This document shows, piece after piece, positions 27,301 through 33,500 of a stretch of 64,000 bases of DNA (its first letter is position 1; every line of letters starts with the position of its first letter). The position numbers and the translations under genes are program-made. Location: assembly GCA_037893245.1 (NCBI GenBank), contig JBAIAA010000095.1, forward strand, positions 620,001-684,000, given 5' to 3'. The notes beneath the pieces are model-generated. The model was not told the DNA's origin. It made no database searches and saw only the letters and a list, made by a program, of their open reading frames with translations. Source of the DNA: Crossaster papposus (Eukaryota; Echinodermata; Asteroidea; Velatida; Solasteridae).

Positions 27301-28636
27301 TTTCAGATGAGTAAGATATTTCTGAATAATTCAGTTGTAATTTTTTTTTAAATCTGCAAATGGTGTATCCTACCTTTAAATCGTGCTACAAAGGTCTGTA
27401 CTTAATTTGAAGTTTACAGTGATGCTAAATATAGCTCAGCTGCAACAATATAGCTGCAGGTCAAAGGGGCAAATCCCAATTTGTTATGACCTACAAAATA
27501 AAGTAAACACCGTTTATCAAAATGGCTGTGGCACTCTTTGTTGATTTTTTTAACACACCAGTGCACAGAAGATCAAATGTTGCCAAAGGCAAGTCAGTCG
27601 TTCGCTATAAATAATAATTTTCCATGCATAGTTCCAATGCCATTGCCAGATAAATGTATATTGGTGTTGGGGGAATAGTTTGTCTTCCCAATTGTTATGC
27701 ACTTTAGTGCAAAGAGAACATTTGAGGTTAATGTATGTACATACAGTTTGCCCCTTTAATTGTGACCTCATGCCAACCTTGAGAATGGGCAATTGTGTAG
27801 TATGGGCCCCTCTCTAGTTTTTATCAAGTTTTATAGTCAAAGGGTGTTTTTTACAAAAAGACTTTATCAACCTAAAGTACTATAATTCTCTCAATTCTAA
27901 TGTTACTTTTGGGACATTTTAGGTGTTTTTGGCAGTAAAAAATGTGATTTTTCTTGCATGTTTTTGTCTTTATACAATCAAATCAACGCAGTTTGGCATG
28001 TTTATGCATGGAGGTAGGATAGGAACCTCCATGGTTTATGTAGGCTATGCGTCGTTGGCCTGGGGTCATCTTCGCGCTGCATTTTGTCGTCATTGTCTTC
28101 ATCGTTATACTCCAAAATTTCCAAATAAAAAACAAAACCCTTCCCTGTAGGTACCCGTTTGTTTTTAATGTCGCAAGATAGTTTAGCAAGTTTAATATTA
28201 TAACTTCAAGGTGGATTTTTGTTCCATGGCATAAAGAGCGGGGCCCGTAAAATACACAATCGCCAAAAATGGAAATAGGCCTAGACCTAATTCATGCAAC
28301 CAAAATTACAACAGTTTCTCCTACATTTGTTCCCAGAGCCAATCTTTCTGCCCAAGGTCAAAAGTGAACATGCAAGCTGTGAAATGGATTGGAACCAAAA
28401 TATGTCATGCATGTCAACCGTCTACAACATACATTGTACGTACGTACATTGTAAATGTACTGCACATGCACATTTGGATGTGTACGCAAGCGCGAATCTT
28501 GCGCCTGTGGCGCAGGTAAATTCGGACGGTGCTGGATGTCGATTTGTTCTTTCTCTATGATTCAATCATGGAGGTAGGAAAAATGTCTATTTAAACCCCA
28601 TCATTTCGTACTCACCTGTTCTAATTCTGCACTCAT
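1437..28636 (-). CDS. RALGDS: RalGDS/RGL-family Ral guanine nucleotide exchange factor, 3' end outside window
   Basis: Activates Ral GTPases by GDP release and usually acts downstream of Ras at membranes. Exons in transcript order: 28,616-28,636 or 24,717-24,809 (alternative first exons), 17,057-17,164, 14,281-14,477, 13,642-13,689, 9,706-9,884, 6,351-6,484, 5,078-5,296, 3,452-3,555, 3,190-3,274, 1,437-1,550. Common exons total 1,188 nt (396 codons), giving 403 or 427 residues so far. An N-terminal KEEIENGAIFNVYLKKV segment resembles the RalGDS/RGL leader. The REM domain follows (FFCTYQTFSNQMEVL, then MWLDENLNDFREPPDYPCL). The RasGEF domain starts at LLAQQLTCMDA and continues through CLGGMWSRRG, QFNNVSNRV, CREMKNFSS and SRELLMK. 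The catalytic C-terminal half of RasGEF and the Ras-association domain must lie left of base 1. All junction phases agree. The family call is firm; which vertebrate paralogue (RALGDS, RGL1, RGL3) it matches is not resolved. Confidence 0.93.
2405..2995. mobile_element. Foldback element with CGACGCGTCG motifs
   Basis: 591 bases bounded by inverted repeats GCACCCGATTTCACTAAAC and its complement. The interior carries many variants of GACGCGTCG around CpG-rich palindromes, unlike its AT-rich surroundings. No coding capacity. Confidence 0.75.
3190..3274 (-). CDS. RALGDS: RALGDS-like exon 9 (RasGEF)
   Basis: 85 nt, ATTCCAG acceptor and GTAGGC donor. It encodes AHVLLFEDLASIFMDDNN and SRELLMK, matching the 'LxFEELSxIFSDxNNxxxSRELLxKEG' block of RalGDS/RGL proteins. 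Confidence 0.93.
3452..3555 (-). CDS. RALGDS: RALGDS-like exon 8 (RasGEF)
   Basis: 104 nt encoding VCREMKNFSSAKAIIAGLQ and YRLKKIWNAVP, matching 'ECRxLKNFSSxxAIxxALQ' and 'YRLKKTWxxVPR'. A nearer GT at 3,459 would break the frame. The donor GTAACA after CCAAG restores the VPR motif and the phase. An 11-base tandem array begins about 100 bases upstream in the intron. Confidence 0.93.
3580..4090. repeat. 11-base tandem array (CTTGTGACCGA)
   Basis: About 12 near-perfect units at 3,652-3,780, flanked by diverged copies (CTTGTGACTGA, CTTGCGCTTGT) to about 4,090. Three units make 33 bases, so long open frames arise by chance on the minus strand. Lies in the RALGDS intron before exon 8. Confidence 0.9.
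4667..4915. mobile_element. TTAA-MITE family A, copy 1
   Basis: TTAA followed by CCAGTTCGTGCCGG, and the inverted end CCGGCACGAACTGG followed by TTAA. A 240-base family with about 12 copies here. The TTAA target duplication suggests mobilisation by a piggyBac-type transposase. Confidence 0.85.
5078..5296 (-). CDS. RALGDS: RALGDS-like exon 7 (RasGEF core)
   Basis: 73 codons, phase 0 at both ends. It encodes NLFRKVNLQHCLGGMWSRRG, then KATVMQFNNVSNRV and RAAIIKKWIEVAQ. These are the conserved scaffold helices of RalGDS-type RasGEF domains. Confidence 0.95.
5780..6082. mobile_element. Foldback repeat family E, diverged copy
   Basis: Starts CCAGGGTATTTTGGCTAGAA and ends CTGCGTCTGGCAGGGTTATG, sharing ends with 42,115-42,264. 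The interior contains CCCTGCCA repeats. Confidence 0.6.
6351..6484 (-). CDS. RALGDS: RALGDS-like exon 6 (start of RasGEF)
   Basis: 134 nt, TTTGCAG acceptor and GTAAGT donor. An acidic linker (DEVDDVMMDNMF) leads into LLAQQLTCMDA, the first helix of the RasGEF (CDC25-homology) domain, equivalent to 'V-A-E-Q-L-T-x-M-D-A' in RalGDS. Confidence 0.93.
6624..7040. mobile_element. GCTAAGCAC foldback family G, two tandem diverged copies
   Basis: Shares GCTTAGCATGA, AACAAGGTTACAGACCAAAT and GGTAACCTGTTTTTAATGAG with the intact copies at 47,590, 59,318 and 63,407. A second copy begins near 6,845. Confidence 0.7.
7191..7617. mobile_element. MITE with TGTGAGGTGTTCTGGCAAAA ends
   Basis: 427 bases with inverted ends of about 33 bases (the far end reads TTTTGCCAGAACCCTTCACA). 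AT-rich, no coding capacity. A solo end of the same family follows the MITE at 14,507-14,920. Confidence 0.8.
7815..7886 (+). tRNA. tRNA-Thr-like sequence, probably pseudo or SINE-derived
   Basis: 72 bases fold as a cloverleaf: perfect 7-bp acceptor (GACTGGA/TCCAGTC), perfect 5-bp anticodon stem (CCGGA/TCCGG), loop ACGGTAC, T loop GGTTCAAGC. The anticodon would be GGT. The universal T33 is C, the D stem has a mismatch and the T stem one. A related copy is at 31,807-31,877. Confidence 0.4.
8652..8765. repeat. Repeat fragment shared with 56,820-56,920
   Basis: Common pieces are CTTTATTGGA(G/A)GTCTAAAC, GAGCTCATTGT(G/C)ACTTTAGAAG and TGGCGTTGTT. No ends recognised. Confidence 0.6.
8879..9480. 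mobile_element. MITE family C, copy 2, with nested hairpin insertion
   Basis: Ends TGTGACCGACTCTACAAAAA and its inverted counterpart CCTTTTTGTGGAGTGGGTCACA (9,459-9,480). About 130 bases at 9,185-9,320, carrying a TATATAGCGCTTTAGACTCC / AAAGCGCTTTA hairpin, are absent from the copy at 981. Confidence 0.75.
9706..9884 (-). CDS. RALGDS: RALGDS-like exon 5 (REM domain, second part)
   Basis: 179 nt, GTGAGC donor. It encodes NIRSVILMWLDENLNDF, then REPPDYPCL, matching the 'W-L-D-x-x-x-x-D-F-x-x-P-P-x-F-P-C-L' stretch that ends REM in RalGDS and RGL1. A charged RARRRMEFF segment follows. The acceptor GAATGAAG has a weak pyrimidine tract. Confidence 0.9.
9985..10150. repeat. Family G fragment with expanded 17-18-base units
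   Basis: Four to five copies of TGCTTAGCACAAAATTAA-like units, then GGTTACCAGCCAAAACTC, which is family G sequence. The tandem units seem to be an expansion of that family's own GCTTAGCAC motif. Confidence 0.65.
10240..10455. repeat. 31-base minisatellite, about 7 copies
   Basis: Units of the form GAATCGAGTCCGTGCAAAAT plus TTGA(A/G)TACAAA, with a few substitutions. Because 31 is not a multiple of 3 the array is open in several minus-strand frames. Confidence 0.9.
11310..11490. repeat. Diverged CTTGTGAT tandem repeats
   Basis: GGCTTGTGATATATTTAA-like units of about 22 bases, then TTGTGATTGAC units of about 11-12 bases. Similar in motif to the arrays at 3,580 and 55,350. Confidence 0.75.
12158..12748. 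mobile_element. TTAA-MITE family B, copy 1, carrying a nested foldback
   Basis: Begins TTAAAGATAGGATACACC in minus orientation and ends GGTGTATCCTAAGG. The expected interior is interrupted by the element at 12,375-12,683. Confidence 0.8.
12375..12683. mobile_element. Long-inverted-repeat foldback nested in family B MITE
   Basis: Arms of over 90 bases: CTGGTACACTGACTTG, CTTGGCACAGTTTAACTTTA and ATTCTCCAGACCAAAGAC recur inverted at 12,585-12,683. Flanks ATATTAT and ATGTTAT (6 of 7 identical) look like a target duplication. Confidence 0.8.
13187..13574. mobile_element. TTAA-MITE family B, copy 2
   Basis: TTAA at both ends, inverted ends AGTAGAATACACCATTAGTA and GGTGTATCCTACCT. Interior markers: TTTTACAATCATGGATG and ATATCTAGCACAATCGTTTT. 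Confidence 0.88.
13642..13689 (-). CDS. RALGDS: RALGDS-like exon 4 (REM linker, 48 nt)
   Basis: Small exon encoding RFKNHKIGKLSKENTQ between the two REM halves. GTGCAG acceptor and GTAAGTG donor. It enters and leaves in phase 2, which is required to join exon 3 (ends CG) to exon 5 (starts G then AAC). The family is variable here, so support is phase plus splice signals. Confidence 0.75.
14281..14477 (-). CDS. RALGDS: RALGDS-like exon 3 (REM domain, first part)
   Basis: 197 nt, phase 0 in and phase 2 out, GACAG acceptor and GTAAGT donor. It encodes the TVKVKTMKAAPLGRLVEHL helix and YINIFFCTYQTFSNQMEVL, the RasGEF N-terminal (REM) signature. A foldback MITE at 14,507 begins only 30 bases upstream of the acceptor. 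Confidence 0.93.
14507..14920. mobile_element. MITE family H, copy 1
   Basis: Inverted ends TGTGACCCACCACCCCAAAA and CTGGTTTTAGGGTGGTGGGTCACA. About 90 percent like the inverted copy at 37,953-38,366. Confidence 0.88.
15003..15306 (+). mobile_element. SINE-like element type 2, copy a
   Basis: tRNA-like head with B-box GGTTCGAGTCCTGCC, a middle shared with 36,999-37,292 (CTCCCAGGGAG, GGGGTAATAATGTT), and a tail GCGCTATATAAGCACC followed by (ATT)n. The tail resembles L2/CR1-type LINE 3' ends. Confidence 0.75.
16317..16675. mobile_element. TTAA-MITE family B, copy 3
   Basis: Left end CTTAGGATACACCATTGGTA, right end GGTGTATCCTATCTTTAA. The SINE at 16,677 begins directly after it. Confidence 0.85.
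16677..16954 (+). mobile_element. tRNA-derived SINE type 1, copy a
   Basis: Starts GTCAGGTTGGCGTAGCGG, then CCCGGGCTCGAAACCCGCC (B-box region) and CTGGGGTTTTCCTCCCACCT. Same family as 20,980-21,212 and 56,933-57,215. Confidence 0.85.
17057..17164 (-). CDS. RALGDS: RALGDS-like exon 2
   Basis: 36 codons, phase 0 at both ends, CTTGCAG acceptor and GTAATT donor. It encodes EGAMKLWKEEIENGAIFNV and following residues. This matches the conserved 'W-EE-x-x-GA-(V/I)-(Y/F)-x-V-x-LK-x-V' leader upstream of REM in RalGDS and RGL1. Confidence 0.9.
18412..18816. mobile_element. TTAA-MITE family B, copy 4
   Basis: TTAA at both ends, AGGTAGGATATACCATTGGT and inverted GGTGTATCCTACCT. Contains an expanded G-run at 18,470-18,490. 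Confidence 0.9.
19588..20152. mobile_element. TTAA-MITE family B, copy 5, interrupted by family A
   Basis: Minus orientation, TTAA at both ends. Continuity ACCGAAATA to GAAACATCTT is broken at 19,643-19,874 by a family A element. Confidence 0.9.
19643..19874. mobile_element. TTAA-MITE family A, copy 2, nested in family B
   Basis: TTAA, CCAGTTCGCGCCGG to AAACTGG, TTAA. Family B copies without the insert show the single TTAA empty site (for example near 12,210 and 26,780), giving direct evidence for TTAA duplication. Confidence 0.92.
20404..20782. mobile_element. TTAA-MITE family B, copy 6
   Basis: TTAAAGGTACAAACTGTAGG at left, with a few extra bases in the end, and GGAGTATCCTACCTTTAA at right. 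Interior matches the family. Confidence 0.87.
20980..21212 (-). mobile_element. tRNA-derived SINE type 1, copy b
   Basis: Minus-strand head GAGTCAGGTTGGCGTAGCGG, B-box GGGTTCGAATCCGGCC, then CACATATTGG and the shared body. Complements 16,677 and 56,933. Confidence 0.87.
21670..21712. repeat. (AATC)n microsatellite at LINE 5' junction
   Basis: Imperfect AATC repeats run directly into the truncated LINE reading frame. Confidence 0.85.
21711..22823 (+). CDS. Reverse transcriptase fragment of the LINE
   Basis: 370 codons without a stop. It has no start codon of its own at the truncation point; TTG at 21,759 is not a convincing start. The palm motif YADD is intact. This is a remnant of the element's ORF2, not a host gene. 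Confidence 0.9.
   Translation, partial: LSAAFDTIDHSILLSRLSSRIGIRGVALDWFHSYLKGWTSQVDIAGELSAPSIADYGLPQGSVFGPLGYTVYTLPVGDIARHHQISYHIYADDTQLYISFNPNVPGEMNRAVSKLEKCISDIKTWMTVNKLKLNDDKTEFFVAASSHNLKLIPDISIVIGNSSIHPSESVRNLGVFFDSAMSMSSHISYISRTVNYYLRNISRARKFMDESTCHHAVRSLVLSRLDYCKGLLSSVPNVHIQRLQRLQNWAARLVFAVNRKHDPIPLMHSLHWLPIQQRIMFKHLLFVYKSFHNLAPVYLSDCLLKYVPRRNNLRSGDDILRLEYPRTRVQAGDRTFTVCASRAWNNLPISVRSSTSVNNFKKSLKTHLFV
21711..22995 (+). mobile_element. 5'-truncated non-LTR retrotransposon (LINE, CR1/L2/jockey-like)
   Basis: One open frame runs from LSAAFDTIDHSILLSRL (21,711) to stop after THLFV (22,821-22,823). It has LPQGSVFGPLGYTVYTLPV, the catalytic YADDTQLY block, and a C-terminal region WAARLVFAVNRKHD, LHWLPIQQRI typical of this clade. 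The 5' part (endonuclease and start of RT) is missing. The 3' tail has CGCGCTTTGAGCC, GCGCATTATAAATATT and an (AATGT)n end. The intact frame suggests recent insertion, but the element cannot move by itself. Confidence 0.93.
23715..24010. repeat. Repeat family D, copy 1
   Basis: Shares CTATTATTTCTATACACAAT, AACCCAAAACCTCAAA and ACATTGTGCGACTTTGTCCG with 58,622-58,888. Ends not defined. Confidence 0.75.
24233..24389. mobile_element. Near-perfect 157-base palindrome (foldback element)
   Basis: Arms of about 75 bases: TGTGACCCAGCACGAGTAAA and following mirrored at the other end. Short centre CTTGTTTAGC. Its ends resemble those of MITE family H (TGTGACCCA). Confidence 0.85.
24427..24660. repeat. 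Diverged tandem repeat (TACACTGTGAACAT)
   Basis: Units of about 60-70 bases containing ACTGTGAACAT, CAGTCACTGA and TGCACAAAACCA recur three to four times. Confidence 0.6.
24717..24809 (-). CDS. RALGDS: RALGDS-like alternative first coding exon 1b (predicted N-myristoylated)
   Basis: 31 codons from ATG at 24,809, beginning MGQSQSRED and ending SWLRK before a GTGAGTG donor in phase 0, so it joins the same downstream exon as exon 1a. MGxxxS is the classical N-myristoyltransferase recognition pattern. The frame is open, the start context is GGCGATGG, and no splice acceptor is needed. It is probably transcribed from an internal promoter. Inferred from sequence signals only. Confidence 0.6.
26233..26619. 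mobile_element. TTAA-MITE family B, copy 7
   Basis: TTAA at both ends with AGGTAGTATACACCATTGGT and inverted GGTGTATACTACCT. Both ends carry the same change (GTATAC for GATAC). Confidence 0.9.
26719..26945. mobile_element. Family B half element joined to family G end
   Basis: Family B in minus orientation from TTAA at 26,719, stopping near 26,893. Immediately after comes GTGCTTAGCAGCGCCGTGAAATTGGCCC, a family G terminus. Confidence 0.7.
27036..27379. mobile_element. TTAA-MITE family B, copy 8 (internally deleted)
   Basis: TTAA at both ends, AGGTAGGATACACCATTGGT and inverted GGTGTATCCTACCT. Missing part of the GCGATCGC region. Confidence 0.9.
28616..28636 (-). CDS. RALGDS: RALGDS-like alternative first coding exon 1a
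   Basis: Encodes MSAELEQ, seven codons from ATG at 28,636, and ends in phase 0 before a consensus GTGAGT donor. It joins in frame to EGAMKLWKEE in the exon at 17,164. A six-codon upstream ORF (MGAGG, stop) lies at 28,647-28,664, ten bases before this start. The exon is inferred from frame and splice consensus, because seven residues are too few for homology. Confidence 0.6.
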
Positions 28637-28646
28637 ATTCACACTA

Positions 28647-28664
28647 TTACCCACCGGCACCCAT
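28647..28664 (-). other. Upstream ORF in the exon 1a leader
   Basis: ATG followed by four codons (MGAGG in total) and TAA, ending ten bases before the MSAELEQ start. Its context ACCATGG is a better Kozak match than that of the downstream ATG, so it could dampen translation of isoform 1a. Confidence 0.45.
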
Positions 28665-30346
28665 GGTAGAAAATCCTGGAATGGTGAAAGGATAATTGAT
28701 CGAAACTACGGAACTCGGAAGGAAGTTGTTGTTCCGCGAACGACGCTGCCTGGAAGATCTAGAGTTGACAAATTGTTGTTTACAGTATGAACAGCAAATA
28801 AAACGTGTAGATCGCGACGAGTCTGATGGGCGTCTAAATTAGTTTAACATTTTCTCTTGTCCAAACAAAAATACCAAAAGTTTCAAAAGTTTTGTATTAT
28901 TTCCCCAATATGACTTTTCGATTCCAAAAAAAACTCGCATTTAAAAAATAATATGTTAACTAAGAAAAGGATCGAACTGCACGACACAAAATCTTAAAAG
29001 TTTGACTCTGAAAAGTGACGCACAGGTCTTAAACCAAGAAGCACGAGACGATCAAAAGACGGCCACGGGATCAGGATGTCCGACTGTTGGTGGGGGGAGT
29101 ATTCGCAGTTTCGCGCGCAGAGTGGTACGGTCCTATAATTGATTGAAAACAGGTGCAAGTTAATGGATTTCGTTTTTGGAATTTGTTGTATTTATAGGAA
29201 AACTAGTGTTTTGGGGGAAAACTGAAATACATAATCTTAGACTTTTCCGGTTATTACAACCAAATTAATGCCACGTTATATTTGATTCATAAACACACAC
29301 AAAAATGACAATTGTAAATAAATGGAACAAAACACTTAACATTTTGTTACCAAAAATTCTGCCGATACCGCCATTTGGAACTTTTTTCTTCTTCAAATAA
29401 CTTAACAAAACTTAAATAAACTTGAATAAACTTTAACAAAACTTGTTTACCAAATATCTATATAATCAGCCATAGAAAAATAAAGTATGATTAGAAAAAT
29501 AAAATCTTATGTTACACTTCTTCGTTATGAGACCAAGATATACATATATAATATTTGACAAAGAACATAAAGAGAAAATAAATTATTAAATTCTTATTTT
29601 AACTTATTAGTTCTTATTGTAGAGAAGACAACGTGAAGAAATTACAGTTTAAGAGCCGGGAGTACACCCAGCATGATTTAAGAAAATGCGGAGACCTCTT
29701 TTTGTCCCTATAAACTCTACACACTATAGACTATTGTTACCAAACATATTCTACCCAGATAACTAAAAAAAGAATTCCTGAGATTTCGGAAAACACAATG
29801 GCCAACACAATAGAAGAGGGGGGGGGGGCTATCTGCCTTATATCTTAATTCACATGGATAAAATAGCAGACCAATACCATATGATAAAGTAGAATCAAAG
29901 TAAATACAAAAAAATAATATGTTATTTATAAACAGAATATGTTTAGCTTTGAAGTGTAGTTTTCATTAAAACTCACCCTTTTGGCATGTTGTGCACTTTC
30001 TTGTGCTCCATCCTCAACTAAGCTCTAGGAAGTACAGTTGCAGTACTCCTGCACCCAAAGCCCTTCATTGTGTGATTTCCATATGACAGTGTATAACATT
30101 GTTCCGAAGAAATATTCAATTTAAAGATTCGATTTTCAGAGTTAATAGACCGAAAAAAATTCAAAATACTAGGAATTTCAGGGGAAAAAAGTGGAAAAAG
30201 TAAGAGCATTTGAAAGTTGGAACATTTGAAAGCCTGCTTTTAACAATAAACATATATCTCTGGAAGCTCGTTTTTGGACAAGGCCTAGGAAACAAGAAGA
30301 ATAATGCCGATTTAATGACCAGTTTGAAAACCGATCACCGAGTGTT
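28665..30346. other. Spacer between RALGDS-like gene and GBP-like 3' end
   Basis: About 1.7 kb of mostly AT-rich sequence holding the presumed promoter of isoform 1a and the 3' UTR of the GBP-like gene. The only repeat I recognise is a short SINE piece near 29,625-29,670, related to the element at 20,980-21,212. A G-run lies at 29,818-29,828. I see no coding exon. Confidence 0.5.
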
Positions 30347-30535
30347 TCATCTGAAAATCCAAACGATCCACTGAACGAATCCCACCAGCGTCGACCACAT
30401 GCCTTCCCGTGCCTTGATGACCCGGCGAATGTCGGGGTCAGAGGTCATGAAGAGGTCGACGATATTGGCCTTGAGGTCAAGTGGCCAGTGCTTGGGTTTT
30501 CCCTCATCCAGGTTCAACATGCACACCTCACGTAT
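30347..30535 (-). CDS. GBP-like exon 21 (C-terminus, stop)
   Basis: 62 codons plus TGA at 30,347-30,349, TTCTTAG acceptor. Encodes HWPLDLKANIVDLFMTSDPD and ends MWSTLVGFVQWIVWIFR. The last 16 or so residues are strongly hydrophobic and tryptophan-rich, a candidate membrane anchor in place of the CaaX box of some vertebrate GBPs. Confidence 0.85.
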   Translation of the reverse strand: MREVCMLNLDEGKPKHWPLDLKANIVDLFMTSDPDIRRVIKAREGMWSTLVGFVQWIVWIFR

Positions 30536-33500
30536 CTAAGAACGAAACAATTTAAAATAAAGGGAAAAAAAACACAATAAAATACAAGTCCGAGAATTTG
30601 AGACTCTTAACGAGTTCGCGCCGGGATTATTTTAACATCACCAAGCCGACGCGCGGGATTATTTTTAATGAAACTCGATACGAAGCGGGTTCAGGCCGAT
30701 GGTACCGGGAAGCACACCCACGCATGTCCGGCCTTGCTCGCTGCTGATTTCCGGCCTTGCTCTTTTTGAATCTGGGGAAAAACCTTTGCGTTTATATACG
30801 TCATCCGGCGCGAAGTAGTTAATGAAAACCTGGTCATACTTACAAAGGTTGTTAGACTGAACACGGTGTCGTATCGGTCCGCAGACAGTAGGGCAACTTT
30901 CTTGGCTGACTGGAGCGGAACCTCAACCTACAAACAAACAAACCAAATTGGAATTTTAACTAAATAAGTCACATACAGACACCAACGATTTTAAGCATAG
31001 GTTTATTTGCATCTCTGATCACAGTCAAACAAAATCTTCAGTTTAAATCTTAGAAAGACTAAAGGCGTTTTCGATGTAGGAAATGTTGAGTTTTTGTACA
31101 GAACTGTTCGACGTTGCTAGGTTTTGTTATGATAAGTGGGAGAGACAAAAAATGATGAGTAATTGTGCCTACATTTTACTTCCCAACTAATTTTTTGAAA
31201 ACTTTATGATGACCTTTGACCAGCAAAACTGTATGACGACTTTGACCAGCAAAACTTTATGACGACCTTTGACCAGCAAAACAATGAATATGCAAATTGA
31301 TTTTGGCCCTTGACCTCTCTGGAATAGGCCTCCATGTTCTCCTGCCGACGCTGTCCGCACACGGCGTGAATCAGTCGTTGCAGCTGCATCAGGCATTCGT
31401 CGTAAGCCGACATCGAGGAAAAGTCATCCTGGTTTTTTAATGTGTTTATACAAACAAAGCAAAAACACAATTTATAAAAACAGCAGCAGGATTATGCAGG
31501 TATATTCGCTGCAAATTTCAAACCAGGAAATAGGAGCATTTTTGAAAGGAGTTTTTGACAGTCCACAAGAAAAAGGAGATGTTTCCACAAGGATTCAAAT
31601 TTCTAGGATTCGTGATATGAGAAATATGCAATGGGAGTTGTGGGCTAAAATATTGGAATTTTTAGGGAAAAGATAAGGGGAAAATTAGGAATACTGGAAA
31701 ACTTGTGCCTCACAAAAAAAACCAATCTATACACCAATACACCAATACACCACAAGGGAAACTGAATAGGTAAATTTGCATACATTTCAAAGTGAACCAA
31801 AAAATTGGCAAGGCTGGACTTGAACATTCGAACTCCGGAATACCGGACCGGTGCTCTACCAACTGAGCTATCTTGCCCTATGTTGGTGGTCTCCCAAATT
31901 GTCAGTATATTCGAGGGCGCTAGTCAGAAGTCATAAATACAAAGATGATTGAACTCACCAGTAACTCCTTAAACAGAGACTTGGCTCTTGAAGCTTCCTG
32001 GGTGAGCCTGAACAAAGGAACAAAAATCTTAAACTCAAATTAAACTTCATAAACTAATATGGTTTTACATTATTTGTTAGGTTATCAGGTCAAAGTTCTT
32101 ATTGCCTCATGTTTTTTTGATTTTTGACCTGACTCCATTTTTGTAAATTTGTTTTGCTTTTTTTTTTAAGGCCAAATAAAAAAACACATGTTTAGCGTCC
32201 TGCCTTTTAAAAAAAAGGAAGGAGAAAGCCCTTTTTAATTTTTTTTTCTTCAAAATAGCCGCCCGAAACATTTTTCAAGACAACCTGCTGGGCTATTTTT
32301 TAAGATGGTCTCTAACAGACGTACGTACTAATAGACTATTTCCACAGCATGTACACAGTGATACTAAAGTCTAAAAATACGATCTTATTTTTATTTATTT
32401 TTTTCAAAAAGATAATAAAATATAAAAAAAAAATATAAAAAAAGGAGGCGGCCTCAAAAAAGGAAGCGGGCGGGGACGCTAAACATTATTTTATTTTTTT
32501 TTGGCTTAATCATTCCATTTCTCTTTAGACATTTGTATTGACGGGTAGCCTCGTTACCTGTGGTCAAGGTCCGTATCATTGACTGGAAGGGGTAACTGAG
32601 TACTGTCCGTGTTATCTCGCATCGTTTGGGCAAGCCCGTTAACCTAGATACGAACGGGACGAAAACAGTTTGGCATTCGTTAAACCAAGATGTGATTGGG
32701 GTGAATTGGTATAAAACCTATATATGAACTGGGATTAAAATAGGTTAACATTACTTTGGACTTTAACTGAAAGAATGGCACTCGAATAAACGTCATTATT
32801 TGGAAATCTTAAACAGCTATATGACCTTGGTGCACAAGTACACCCATCAACGTTATTAACCAGTTCGCGCTGGATGACGTATATAAACGCAAAGTTTTCC
32901 CCAGATTTAAAACGAATGACGCATAAACACGCCACGAGCAAGACCGGAAATGTCTGTCATCAGCGAGCAAGGTCGGGAAAGCGTGGGTGTGCTTCCCGGT
33001 ACAATCGGCCTGAACCCGCCTTAGATCAAGTTTTGTTAAAAATAATCCCGCGTGTCGGCTCGGTGATGTTAAAATAATCCCAGCAAGAACTGGTTAAATC
33101 TATTTGTTGAACTGGTTTGTTCATCAATAGTGCGGTAAGATCTAAGGCACACATTGTGGCTTTTGTCTTCACATTAAAAATCACTGACTGAAATTACCCG
33201 ACCTGTTCATACAACGTAATAACATTGTCAATTGTTTTTTTTAAACACGAAAAAAAGCTCATTAATTATAATTAACCTCTTTTTGACACTTGACCTTCAG
33301 CAGTTGGTTGTTCCTTTTTGCATGTCCCTTCTCTGCTTCTAATATTCCTGTCTGCAAAAAAAACCAAAAAAAAAAACCACGAAAGTGTTTACAATATTAT
33401 TTTCAATCCCCTCTTTAAGAAAATGTATATTTTCCTACCTAAAATGTTGTCCAATCTTTTCTTTCCTTTAAAAATTCACTCCTTAAAAACGACAATCTTG

